Source: Mantamonas sphyraenae (lineage: Eukaryota; CRuMs; Mantamonadidae). Taken from it: 64,000 nucleotides of DNA. Shown piece by piece: positions 31,871 to 41,770 of the stretch; the stretch's first letter is position 1; the number at the start of each line of letters is the position of its first letter. The notes beneath the pieces are model-generated. The model was not told the DNA's origin and did not search any database. It saw only the letters and a program-made list of their open reading frames with translations. Location: the NCBI GenBank assembly GCA_026936335.1, contig JAPMXV010000053.1, positions 186,001 to 250,000 on the forward strand. The letters are read 5' to 3'. The translations under genes were made by a program, and so were the position numbers.

Positions 31871-34800
31871 CTATTCTTCTTTGCTCTCGTCGGCCAAGAG
31901 CTCCTTTGTGGGCTCTCCTGCATCCTCTTCCTCACCGGGGCCTCCATCGTCCTCGTGCACACTGACCTCCTCGCCATCGACCACTCCATCCACTTGGACA
32001 CGGGTGTTGTCTCTGGCGTCGTCGTCGTCGTCGTCGTCGTTGTTGTCGTCGTTGTTGTCATCTTTGGCGCTGCCTGGTCCGGATGCTTCCAGGACGAAGG
32101 AATCCATGTCCTCCTTGGTGGCCTTGTCATCACCATTGTCGTCGACATCGTCGCTTGCGTGCAGACTGACTTGTGTCATGCGGATTGTGGTTGCAGTCGA
32201 GGCTGGCGAAACCATGGTTTCCTCCTCGGGTCCATCGGCCTTCTGGGGCTTGCGGCCCATGAGGCGCATGAGCCAACTGATCTTGGAGAGGACATCCTCA
32301 AACAGCAGAATGGCGGCGTAGAGTGCCACGCTGACGTTGACAGCAAAGAGGAGGATGGTGAAAAAGGTGATGAGCTCGGGGGTGAGGGCTCCTGCCTGGA
32401 ACATGAGACCCGTGAGCATGCTGAGAAAGACGGCCAAGAGACCGAGAAACTCGAGCAATTGCATCTGTTGGTTCTTAAAGGGCAGATAGCGCACCTGGGT
32501 GATGATCACCGCCTGGATGACCAGCACGGCAAAGACAACCTGACGCTGCGGCGAGGCGCTGAGGAAGACCAGGATGGCCATGATGAGCAACTTGCGTGCG
32601 GCAATGACCACTTCCCAGTAGTAAGTCTCCTTGCGGAAGCCGTCGTAGAGGAAGTAGTACACGGCCTCCTTGGCATCTACACCCTGCTGCCACAGCGTGT
32701 CCCTGTTCTTGCGCAGCAGCGCCACGACAATCAAGGGACCACCAATGGTGTACACAGCCAGGATGAACGCCGACACAGCCACCATGAGGTCGTACTCGGG
32801 ACCCGAGCAGAGGGTGGCGACGTTGGCAAGCAACACCTGCTGGCCGTCCACCTCCTCGCAGGCAAAGACACTCATGGCCTTCTTGCTGACAATGGGGTGG
32901 AAGAGGTAGAGGATGAGCACAGCCACGGGCTTGTAAAAGTTGCGGAAATACTCGCCTGCCTTGCCCTTGCGACGCATCACAGCCCACACCAGCAGCAACA
33001 CCTCGGCCAGGACAATGACCAGCACGGGCGACAGCAGCGTGGCCGTGAACTCGTCCACAAATGAGAAGTTGACGGTGCAGTCGACGCTGTAGCCACTCAC
33101 GTCCACGTTGGACGACTTGGAGTAGGAAAGGAAGCTGGCAAGTTCGGGAGGCAGCGACAGGGGAAAGTCGATGGCAAAGCCCATGAGCTGCAGGTAGTTC
33201 ATGTACACACGAAGCACACGTGTGGCCTTGGCCTTGTGCGAGTGGATCACGAGACCTCGGATGATAAACGCAATGTAGCCCAAGATGGCCAGGATGGCAA
33301 GGACAATCAGTGCCCAGGAGGTTTCCGGCTGAGGTGGACACGGCTGGCACACATCCTGCACCAAACCATATCCCTCCTTGCACAAGGAACACAGAGGGCC
33401 CGTGTGTCCGTCTGCACAGCCCTGTGGCTTGCACGCGGCCTCGTTCACACACTGCTTGAAGCTGAACGAACCGGTCTTTTCCTGATAGAACCCCTGCTGG
33501 GCGACAATGGACGAGCCACCGGCGCACACAGCACCAGGCGGACAGTTGGTGCAATATTCGGTGTTGACGTTGGTGGCCTGGAGGGTGGTGCCGGGTCGGC
33601 TGAAGTAGCCTGCGTTGCACAGGCAAGTGGCACTGTCGGCGCTGCTGGCACTGTTGGGCGGACACAGAGAGCATGTGGATGCACCCTGCACGTTGCTGAA
33701 CGCACCCGAGGCGCAGTCTTCACAGACAATGGCCTCGCCCACGCGGAACTTGCCCGCGGCACAGAACAAACACTGCCTGCTGGCACTCTTTTCGGTAAAG
33801 TTGCCAGCGGGACAGGCAAGGCAAGCAGAGGCACCGGGGCTGTTGGAATAGGTACCCGAGGCGCAGGGCTGACAGATGGCAGAGCCGGCGGGGGCAAAGA
33901 AGCCCTCGCCACAAGGCGAGCACGTAGATGCACCCTGTGCAGCAGCAATGGTTCCCGCTGTGCAATCAGTGCACGTGGTGCTGGCGGTGCTTGCGGCCAC
34001 CTTTCCTGAGGCGCAGATGGAGCATGCAGAGACACCTTCGTCGGCGCTGAAGCGTCCGAGATCACAGGCGTAGCATCCGGTGCTGGCGGTGGCGTTGGCA
34101 AAGTAACCCACGGGGCAGCGTGTGCACACAGTGCTGAGGTTTGTGGCAGCACGTGTGCCCACGGGACAGGCGGTGCAGGATGTGGAGCCTGCGCTGGGGG
34201 CAATGTAGCCTGGGGAGCACGGCGAGCACGACGATGCTCGCGTGCCGTTGGGGTTGTACCATCCTGCGGGGCACGAGGAACACACAGCCGCCTTGGCAGG
34301 TGAGACATGGCCCAAGGGACACTCCTGGCAGGTCGTCTGGCCCGTGGTGGGCGAAAATTGCCCCACCAAACAATCTTGACAGCCGGACGAGCCTGGGGCG
34401 GCGCTGAACTGGCCCTCGCTGCATTGGAAGCAGGCCGTGGCCTGAGTGCCGGCGGAAAACTCGCCCGCTGGGCATACGTCGCAGCTGGACTGGCCCGAGG
34501 TGCCTTGGAAAGTGCCTTTGGAACAAGCTTCGCATGTGCTCATCGAGGCGTTGCGGTACTTGCCCGCTTCGCATGCGACGCATGACGTGCCGATGCTTTG
34601 GTATCCCGGAGCACACAGTTCGCATGCGTCGCCTGTGAAGAGGGAGGAAACACAGACACACTGGCCGTTGCCAGCAAGCCCGTCGCTGCAAGCACCTCGT
34701 CCACTGCACGTGGTGCTGACACATGCCTTGCATGAGGGGCCGTAGAAACCCGAGTTGCACTCCAGCTTGAGGTGGGTGACCCGCATACGATTGAAAGCGT

Positions 34801-37095
34801 CACCGATGCGAGCTCCCGCCACTTCCACCCGCCACAGCTGTGGAGTGGGCGTATTCGGGTTCCCAAATGTATCTACATCCCATGTTTCCTGGGTGTAGGC
34901 CACAAGAAGGGTGCGGCGACTGGCGGACCAAGCAATTGGCCGTTTGCCGAATCCAGCCGAGTTGCGATCGGGAATTTGATCTCCGGGCATCTGGCCAAGG
35001 TTGCCCGTGACATAGGGGTCCAACGTGGTCGTGTTGTACAGGACAATGCGGCGGTTTCCTCGGTCCTGGATGACCAGGAGGCCGTCGGGACCCATCTGGA
35101 CGCCTGAAGGGAACTGCAATTCGGTCAATGCAGTGCCGGAGGAGCCAAACACCTTTTCCTGGGCAAAGTTGAGGGTGCTTCGTACACGAACAAACGCATT
35201 GGGGTCAGCGGCGTGCAAGATGAAGAGACGATTGGTTGCACCGTCCACCTCAAAGTCGAGTAGAAAGCCGTCGTCGATTGCGGATCCATCTGACGTCTCC
35301 AGATACTTGGATTCGGTAAGGTTGGAGAGGTGGACACGTGTCATGGGCATGTTGATGGAGATCGGATGTTCTTGTGGGACTGAGCCCAGGACGCCAGCAA
35401 ATGCCACCCAGAGGGTTTGGTGCTCGTTGTCCAGCTTCATGTTGACAATGACGGTGCTGGAGTCGGTGGCATTGACGGTGAACGTGCGAATGACATTGCC
35501 ATTCAGATCAATTTCGGCCACCTCATTTGTGTACCGCTTGAGAAGCGTGAAGAGATTGCCCGTGGTTGGATTGTACGCAGAACCGAAGCTTCGTGACCAG
35601 TAGGCACCGCGAAGGACGTACATCCACCAAGGCCGGGTGAGATCCGCGACCAGGGGTTGGTAGTTGAGTTGGCGTCGGAGCAACGTGCGTTGGTAGGTGC
35701 CGTTCCACGAATAGACGGTGATGTTGGATGCGTTGTCAACCAGCACAGTGTCATTGTCGACAACGACAAGAGTCTGCACATCTCGGATGTTGTCGATGTT
35801 CGCACTGCCGTAGGGTGTGGTCCAGTTGGTGAGTGGGGTCTCGGTCAGCGTGATGGGTGATGCATGTTGGCAGGCGGTACCCCAGAAGCCTGAATTGCAA
35901 TCACAGGTTCCTGGACTGCCAATGCCACTGCGGCATGTGCCGTGGCCATTGCACGGGTTGGCTGCGCCACCGGGGCATTCGTTTTGGCACGAGACGTTGC
36001 CTTCGGGTCCGTAGTAGCCCGGTTTGCATTCACGCTGCAGAATCTTAACCTGGCGGTTGTCTTGGTCGGCGATGTACAGGTTTCCACGCGAGTCGACGTC
36101 GAGAGCAGTGATGTGCAGAACACCACCGCGCTGGGCGCCTCGCGTGAGGGAGAACGTGGCCTCCAGCTGGCCATCCACAGTGTAGCGGCGGACGATGGCA
36201 AAGATGGAGTCGGCCACATACACAGTGCCGTAGCGTTCGTCGACTGCCACATGCGGTGCCCATGTGCTTGCAGTGGGCACCGACGTGCTCCACAACGGCG
36301 TCGTCTGTGTGAGGTTGTATGCACGCAGGAAGTGGTTGTTTGCGCTTGTCTCCACCAAAGCGTACATGCGGTTGCGGGTGCAGTCGAAGCCGATGCTATC
36401 ATAGTGCGGATACGTCACCGCAGAAGGATTCACCGGGGTGAAATCGGCATTCGTTTGGTACGTAGCAGTGTTTGTGAAGTTTGTGGTGTCGAACCACTGC
36501 ACAGGGGGTGTGAACCGTCATGCAATGGTGTCGTACAGGCAGTGGAGGGTGTTTTGTGCACATTAAAAGTCAAGATGCAGTGTGAGGGCCAGGTCCGGGG
36601 AAGGCGCGAAAAAGAAAAAGCGTGATGCGCGTTCGCAAAAGCTTCCACGAGTTCCCGTCCACTTACGTGCACAGTTCCCGCTGCGACCAGATAGAGACTG
36701 CCCTGACACACCGCAACTATGCTGTGACCTGACTCGGATGTTTCCGGGGTTGTCTTGACACCATTTGCATTGACGGCAAAGATATTTGGGCCGGCAGTGC
36801 CAAACGAGTTTGTCGTTCCGACATTTGGAAACAATTCGACAGTGGCGTCGGTGACCTCGACAAAGTTGCTGGATGCACTGACGGGGATGCGAACGCCCTT
36901 GTTATCCATGAGGGTGATAACATTGGAAGTCTTGTCCACGTGAAGGAGCCTTGGTTGGGTAAAGTCCCTGTTGCCGACCGTTCCCTTCAGGCGTGTTCCG
37001 TAGACCTGCGTCACCGTGTACTGCTCGTTCACGGTTGCATGGATGGCAGGCACGAGAAGAACAGCAACAAAGAAGAGGATCGTCGCAGACTGCAT
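31871..37095 (-). CDS. Receptor-like protein: signal peptide, beta-propeller, EGF, GCC2/GCC3 repeats, multi-pass membrane domain
   Basis: Exons 36667-37095 and 31871-36496 join at phase 0 (gtaagt...gtgcag) to 1684 aa. Residues 1-20 are a clear signal peptide (MQSATILFFVAVLLVPAIHA). NHL-like propeller blades follow (FPSGVQMGPDGLLVIQDRGN, LDVDSRGNLYIADQDNRQ). EGF-like modules sit at ~298-352 (NPCNGHGTCRSG, GTCDCNSGFWG) and ~720-775. From ~775 to 1195 runs a long array of GCC2/GCC3-type cysteine-rich repeats (CxxCPAG and ASTTCTDCTAG patterns). Residues ~1198-1552 contain many hydrophobic helices with FRKETYYWEVVIAARKLLIM, an arrangement common in large protist surface proteins sometimes annotated as TRP-like. 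The tail is cytosolic and strongly acidic (Asp run). Likely a plasma-membrane sensor or adhesion protein; ligand and channel activity are unknown. Confidence 0.82.
32020..32057. repeat. (CGT/TGT)n run coding poly-Asp
   Basis: A run of cgt/tcg/ttg triplets that reads as an Asp/Asn-rich run on the minus strand, in the cytosolic tail of the receptor-like protein. Confidence 0.75.
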
Positions 37096-37143
37096 TTTGG
37101 GGTTGGGGGGTTGGGTTGGTGGTAGGGTCGCAGTGCATCGGGT

Positions 37144-40100
37144 TCACCTCTGTGCAGTGCTGCTACCGGTCTCATCTGTGCCTGTGTTGCTTCCAAACTT
37201 GCTGCCTGTGCTTGACTTGCTTCCAAACTTGCTGCCTGTGCTTGAATTGCTTCCAAACTTGCTGCCTGTGCCTGACCTGCTTCCAAACTTGCTCCCTGTG
37301 CCCGATTTGCTTCCAAACTTGCTGCCTGTGCTTGACTTGCTTCCAAACTTGCTGCCTGTGCCTGACCTGCTTCCAAAGCTGCTGCCTGTGCTTGATTTGA
37401 GTCCCAAGCCGCTGCCTCCAAGTGTGTCGAGTCCCACCGCGGCAGCGCGACCAAATCCCCATGTCTTCTTGCCACTCTTGTCGCTCGGTGGTTCCTCCAC
37501 CACACCTTTTCTCTCGGGAATGGAAGCCCACACGTCATCATGATCTTCTGCCAACCACCGGAGCACCCTGTCCAACACCTCGTCGGGCATCGTCCACCAC
37601 TGCGCACTGGCTTCGTACGCCTCCATCCCACCTGCCTCAAACATCACCTCCCTCTCCTCCATATTCATGCTCACCACGGTCTCGATCTGCTTGTCCAGTC
37701 CCTCTGGGAACAGATGATGCTGTGCCTTCGCCCATGGGATCAATGCACGCCTCATCACCGGAGCCTGGTTCTGCCGTGTTCCTGTGCTGGAGACCTCAAA
37801 CATATGGGACCTGATCCAGTTGTCATTCATCCCAATCTTCACTAGATTTTCGTATCCGTGGATGTTGTTTGCGAGCAGAATCGTTCGATTCATCTGGGCA
37901 CGCTGGTGCAGGAAATCCGCAGCAGAAGACATGTCTGTGCCCATCTCGAGCATGACGCGCACTGCATGCTCAACGTTTCCCTTCAGTGCCCGTGAAAGTC
38001 CAGTGTGTCCGTTGCCGTCGTCCAGGAGCGGGTCGGCACCGTTGCGCAGGAGAAGCGCCGCAATCTCTTCGTCCAACACAAACAGCGTGATCGGCAACAA
38101 GGAATAGAACTCACCAGGTGGTCGAAACTGGGTGTTGATCCTCGCATCAGCACCTGCGCGCAGCAGTCTTTGAACTTCCGCCACGCCCCAGGTCTTCTCT
38201 TCCTTCACGCACCACCAAGGCACCCAAGTCGGCATATCTTCGTCTATACGCGCCCCATGGTCAAGCATCAGCGCCACAACCTCCCAGTTTCGGCGTGGCG
38301 AGGTCAGCGCGACCATGAGCGGTGTTCGGAGAGTCCCACCACGGGACATGGTGGCCGCGACCTTTGTGCTCGCCCCCGCCTCCAGAAGCCTCCTGACCAA
38401 GTCACTGCTGCGCATGGTAACGGCGAGATGGAGTGCAGTGGTTCCAAAGATCTTGTGCGCCATGTTGGGATTCGCTCCGTGGTCCAGCAGCTGTTGGACA
38501 AGCTGCACGCCAGCTGCAACCATGTCATGGTTGTGTCTCGAGTTCAACGTCACAATGGTGTTCAAAATCGCCACAAGGAACGGGGTACGGTCTGCAAACC
38601 TGCAATCGGGATCCAATCCACGCTCAAGCAAGTCTGGGAGCAACTCTGTGTCCTGCAGCATTGCCATGATCAAGTTTGTCAGCGTTTTGTTGCTCTCCTT
38701 GATATTAGAGATGTCGCCCAGCACAAAAGGGTCGGCTCCGGCGCGAAGAAGCGCGGCAATGTGCTCGAATGAGCCGTTCTCCTCGATGTGCCCCTCGCAC
38801 GCGAAGTGCAGTGGCGACTTCCCCCACGCGTCCAAAAGAGAAGGATTGGCACCTGCGTCAAGTAGTTCCAGCACACAAGCAATTTGCACTGGCTTGTTGG
38901 ACAGTGCCAATTGCAAAGCCGTGCGTCGCTTCCCGTTGACGGCATCCAGATCATCGTTGTCGCCAGCGCCTGCTTTCAACAGCGCCCGCACATTCTCCAC
39001 AGGTCCATACGACGCTGCATAGTGCAGCGGCAAGAACCCCTGCCCATTCACCACGTGCACATCAGCCCCCGCTGCCAGCAGAATCCTCACAGACTCCACG
39101 TGCTTCTCCACCAGCGCCGGTATCAGCGGCGTGTCCCCATGCTTGCTCACCGCATTCACATCCACATCTGCACGTTCCATCAGCCACATCAGACACGCGT
39201 ACGACCCCTTGCTTGCGTGGTGTGCCATCGTCAGTCCCGCCTCTGTCACGTGTGTCAGACTCGCCCCTGCCTCGTGCAGCATCTCCACACACTCCAAGTG
39301 GCCGTTGCGCATCGCACATCCCATGGCAGACATGTTGCTGTCGTTCCTCCAGTCTGCCTTTGCCCCCGCATCCAACAGCACCCTCAACGTCTCCACAGCT
39401 CCCGCGTCCGCTGCATACATGACCAGTGAGTCACCTCCATCCAGTCGCCTGTTCACATCTGCCGCCCCAGCTTCAATCAGCACTGCCACCATCTCTGCAT
39501 CGTTCGTCTGCACTGCCACCAACTCCAACGGTGCCACGCCCTCCGATGAACGCTTTGTGATGCACCCATGGCCCAACAGACACTTCACTATGTCTGTGTG
39601 GCCCATGTGCACCGCATGCTCCACTGCACGCATGCCCAGGTCGCTGGCGTTCACGTCGGCGCCGTGCTCAAGCAGAAGCTGCACCAGCTCGGTCTCGCCA
39701 GCCACCACAGCTCCCACCAGCAGCCTCCCCATCTCCTCAATGTCCACCATATCATCCTGCTGCAGCATGGACACGGCTGCGGCAATGTTGCGGGCGGTGA
39801 TGGCGTTTGTCAAGGAAAGCTCAGCTTTCGCGTGGACAGCCTCCTGGGCAGCTGCCAGCATGGCCTGGACAAACTCTGTGTCCATGTTCTTGCTTGCGTA
39901 CGGTTCCATACGCACCCAATCACACCTCGAATCCATGTCAAGAACCCTCGCATCGAACAATTGCTTTCTCAGCGGGAACCCTGAGCTGGGACGTTCGCAC
40001 GGCGCCAGAACAGCAAGGACATCGGTGGCCACTCTCCGCCGCACTGATTGTCCTTCTTCGACGCTAATGGGCCAATGAACCGGCACAACCGTGCATGCAA

Positions 40101-40404
40101 ACATGGCGGGCTGCGCTGGAGGCTTCCGCTGGACGAACCCAGTGTCCTTGTCGTCCTTCTTCACCCAAACGCGCATGTTGTCACCGTTCCAGACCACGTA
40201 CTGCCCTGCCAACATCTTGTGCTTTGTTTCCTTGGGCAGAAGTCTGGAGGACCTTGAGGGGACCGTGGGGGGCCGCCCGAACTCAAACATCGTCACTGTT
40301 GTGGCTTCCCCGAGCAGGAATGCAATGGATTGCAACAGCTCGTCCCACCTCCATTTTGTCATGGAATCTGCACGCATGACGTGAATGTTCATGGGACTTG
40401 TCAT
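37144..40404 (-). CDS. Ankyrin-repeat paralogue A with N-terminal domain and F-box-like C-terminus
   Basis: Single exon, 1086 aa from MTSPMNIHV. Residues 1-230 form a non-ankyrin domain shared with B, C and D: YVVWNGDNMRVWVKKDD, FACTVVPVHWPISV, VLAVLAPCE, then EPYASKNMDTEFVQAMLA. About 16 ankyrin repeats follow (GETELVQLLLEHGADVNASD, GFLPLHYAASYGPVENVRAL). After them comes a conserved block HHLFPEGLDKQIETVVSMNM and, near residue 940, WWTMPDEVLDRVLRWLA, which looks like an F-box helix 1. The C-terminus is a decapeptide repeat. The start codon lies in a segment that is duplicated 1.33 kb upstream at the end of paralogue B. Only 48 bp separate its stop from the receptor-like gene start. An ankyrin substrate adaptor for an SCF-type ligase is an inference. 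Confidence 0.82.
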   Translation of the reverse strand: MTSPMNIHVMRADSMTKWRWDELLQSIAFLLGEATTVTMFEFGRPPTVPSRSSRLLPKETKHKMLAGQYVVWNGDNMRVWVKKDDKDTGFVQRKPPAQPAMFACTVVPVHWPISVEEGQSVRRRVATDVLAVLAPCERPSSGFPLRKQLFDARVLDMDSRCDWVRMEPYASKNMDTEFVQAMLAAAQEAVHAKAELSLTNAITARNIAAAVSMLQQDDMVDIEEMGRLLVGAVVAGETELVQLLLEHGADVNASDLGMRAVEHAVHMGHTDIVKCLLGHGCITKRSSEGVAPLELVAVQTNDAEMVAVLIEAGAADVNRRLDGGDSLVMYAADAGAVETLRVLLDAGAKADWRNDSNMSAMGCAMRNGHLECVEMLHEAGASLTHVTEAGLTMAHHASKGSYACLMWLMERADVDVNAVSKHGDTPLIPALVEKHVESVRILLAAGADVHVVNGQGFLPLHYAASYGPVENVRALLKAGAGDNDDLDAVNGKRRTALQLALSNKPVQIACVLELLDAGANPSLLDAWGKSPLHFACEGHIEENGSFEHIAALLRAGADPFVLGDISNIKESNKTLTNLIMAMLQDTELLPDLLERGLDPDCRFADRTPFLVAILNTIVTLNSRHNHDMVAAGVQLVQQLLDHGANPNMAHKIFGTTALHLAVTMRSSDLVRRLLEAGASTKVAATMSRGGTLRTPLMVALTSPRRNWEVVALMLDHGARIDEDMPTWVPWWCVKEEKTWGVAEVQRLLRAGADARINTQFRPPGEFYSLLPITLFVLDEEIAALLLRNGADPLLDDGNGHTGLSRALKGNVEHAVRVMLEMGTDMSSAADFLHQRAQMNRTILLANNIHGYENLVKIGMNDNWIRSHMFEVSSTGTRQNQAPVMRRALIPWAKAQHHLFPEGLDKQIETVVSMNMEEREVMFEAGGMEAYEASAQWWTMPDEVLDRVLRWLAEDHDDVWASIPERKGVVEEPPSDKSGKKTWGFGRAAAVGLDTLGGSGLGLKSSTGSSFGSRSGTGSKFGSKSSTGSKFGSKSGTGSKFGSRSGTGSKFGSNSSTGSKFGSKSSTGSKFGSNTGTDETGSSTAQR
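37171..37410. repeat. 30-bp tandem repeat, 8 units, coding GSKFGSKSxTG
   Basis: Eight 30-bp units (gctgcctgtgcttgacttgc plus ttccaaactt and variants) code, on the minus strand, the repeating decapeptide with GSKFGS and TG at the C-terminus of paralogue A. B, C and D lack it. The units differ at 1-4 positions, mostly in the Ser/Gly/Asn codons. Confidence 0.95.
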
Positions 40405-40440
40405 TGTGTGCTTCCACCACTCGTGTGGGTGCGCTTGCGC
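40388..40440. repeat. 53-bp direct repeat, left copy (A start)
   Basis: Begins ttcatgggacttgtcattgt and ends gggtgcgcttgcgc. It contains the start codon of paralogue A on the minus strand. It matches 41718-41770 with one mismatch (g/t), and weaker similarity continues a few bases on each side. Confidence 0.93.
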
Positions 40441-40699
40441 TTGTCCCAAACTCGTTGCCCCCGTCGTCGCAGCTGGACGATTGATGGCATGCTGGTGATG
40501 TGGACGTCTTGGTGCACATGCGGGGCTGTTGTGTGCTTTGATTTGGTGGTGTGGGCGTGTGCGTCTTTTTGACTCACATCGGATGACGTCAACTTGGGGC
40601 GCCGCTGACGTCAATCGCGCCCGGGCGGCCCCAGATGCCCCAACGAAATGCCGCCCAAATCCAGATGCGCCCACACATGCAACCGTACCTTGATTGGTG

Positions 40700-41692
40700 A
40701 TGCAGCAGCGATTGCGGCAAGCCCGGCAGTCCTGCATGCAGGCGCCGCTGTGTGCGGTTGTGTCGGCGGCGGCAATCGTTGTCATGGCGCTGGGAAACTG
40801 GTGGATGGTGCTGACGGTGCAGAGACACTCCCATCGCACACATGTGCTGCCCCGTCTTCTGCGGACGGTGGAGGTGCACGAGCTGTGGCTCAATCGCATC
40901 GACCGCGAACTCGCGGATCATAGCCGGAGAATCTCGTCAGCCACGTATCAGCAGCAAAGGTACGCGGGTTGGAGTGCACCGCAGGTGCATGCCCTGCAAC
41001 GTCAGGTGCGCGAGCTTTCGCATGAGCTGCAGGATTTGCGCGCGGACATCCAGTTTGGCCATCTCAAAGGTTGCCCCAAGGAGCCCAGGACAAGGACCAA
41101 GACCATGAGAGGGATCCCGCGGTCCTCGGAATCCACATCCAATGCTGAGCCACCGCTACGCATGTTGGCACCATCGACACAGGGGTTGCCCCCAGGGCAC
41201 AAACCGCTGTTGCTGGCGACCAGGCAGGCGGGACCAGCCATGACCCCGGACATCAAAGACGGGGTCATTGTGGCGTTGTGTGCTCGCGGGAAGGAGGAGG
41301 CGACTCGGCGGGTGAACAGCTTGCGCGCGTGGGAGCGCAACGACTTTGTACAGCACATGCGCATGCAGTGTCGCATGCTGGATGAGGACAAGGTGGATGT
41401 GGGACTGCGTGAACGCGCGTGTCGGTTGCTGCGGTGGCTGCATGAAGAGGACCTCTCGGCGTTGGTGGAGCACTGTGAGGCAGAACTTGCTGCCGGGCAG
41501 AAAAAGGACGTGATTGAGCAGCTGGAGCAGCAGCTGTTGATCTCTGACGAGAGCGAGCGCAGGGGAAGGGTGTGGGAGAGCATGTTGGCGGTGTTGGAGC
41601 GTGCTCTGAGAGCAGATGGGAGTGTGCAGCGAGCCAACGAGATCTCGGAGATCCGGCGTGATCCAAAGGATTGCGAGTGTCGATGCAGGTGA
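40700..41692 (+). CDS. Orphan type II membrane protein with coiled coil
   Basis: A 330-aa ORF on the strand opposite to the ankyrin array, from MQQRLRQARQ. I do not recognise its family. Residues ~13-40 are a single membrane helix (CAVVSAAAIVVMALGNWWMV). Residues ~65-125 form a coiled coil (VHALQRQVRELSHELQDLRA). The C-terminal ~170 residues are charged helices (MTPDIKDGVIVALCARGKEE onward, LEQQLLISDESERRGR). It has no cysteine-rich domain, no enzyme motif and no transposase or integrase motif. It stands between two 53-bp direct repeats at the junction of ankyrin genes B and A, with its stop 38 bp from the convergent B stop. It could be a gene carried in with the inserted segment, or a lineage-specific gene. 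The 295 bp upstream to 40405 hold no other convincing ORF. Confidence 0.55.
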   Translation: MQQRLRQARQSCMQAPLCAVVSAAAIVVMALGNWWMVLTVQRHSHRTHVLPRLLRTVEVHELWLNRIDRELADHSRRISSATYQQQRYAGWSAPQVHALQRQVRELSHELQDLRADIQFGHLKGCPKEPRTRTKTMRGIPRSSESTSNAEPPLRMLAPSTQGLPPGHKPLLLATRQAGPAMTPDIKDGVIVALCARGKEEATRRVNSLRAWERNDFVQHMRMQCRMLDEDKVDVGLRERACRLLRWLHEEDLSALVEHCEAELAAGQKKDVIEQLEQQLLISDESERRGRVWESMLAVLERALRADGSVQRANEISEIRRDPKDCECRCR

Positions 41693-41717
41693 CGGGTGGC
41701 GGATACAGTGCTGTGAA

Positions 41718-41770
41718 TTCATTGGACTTGTCATTGTGTGCTTCCACCACTCGTGTGGGTGCGCTTGCGC
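41718..41770. repeat. 53-bp direct repeat, right copy (B stop)
   Basis: Second copy of the repeat at 40388-40440. Read on the minus strand it codes the last residues of paralogue B (RTHTSGGSTQ) and its TGA, which overlaps an ATG in the arrangement ATGA. That ATG opens with MTSPMN, the same first six residues as paralogue A. Confidence 0.93.

Noticed and set aside
31955-33064. A 369-aa plus-strand frame starting in a poly-Val run
   Set aside because: Antisense of the Asp run and membrane helices of the receptor-like protein.
40388-41770. Transposon with terminal repeats
   Set aside because: The repeats are direct, contain coding sequence of the neighbouring genes, and the enclosed ORF has no transposase, reverse transcriptase or integrase motif.
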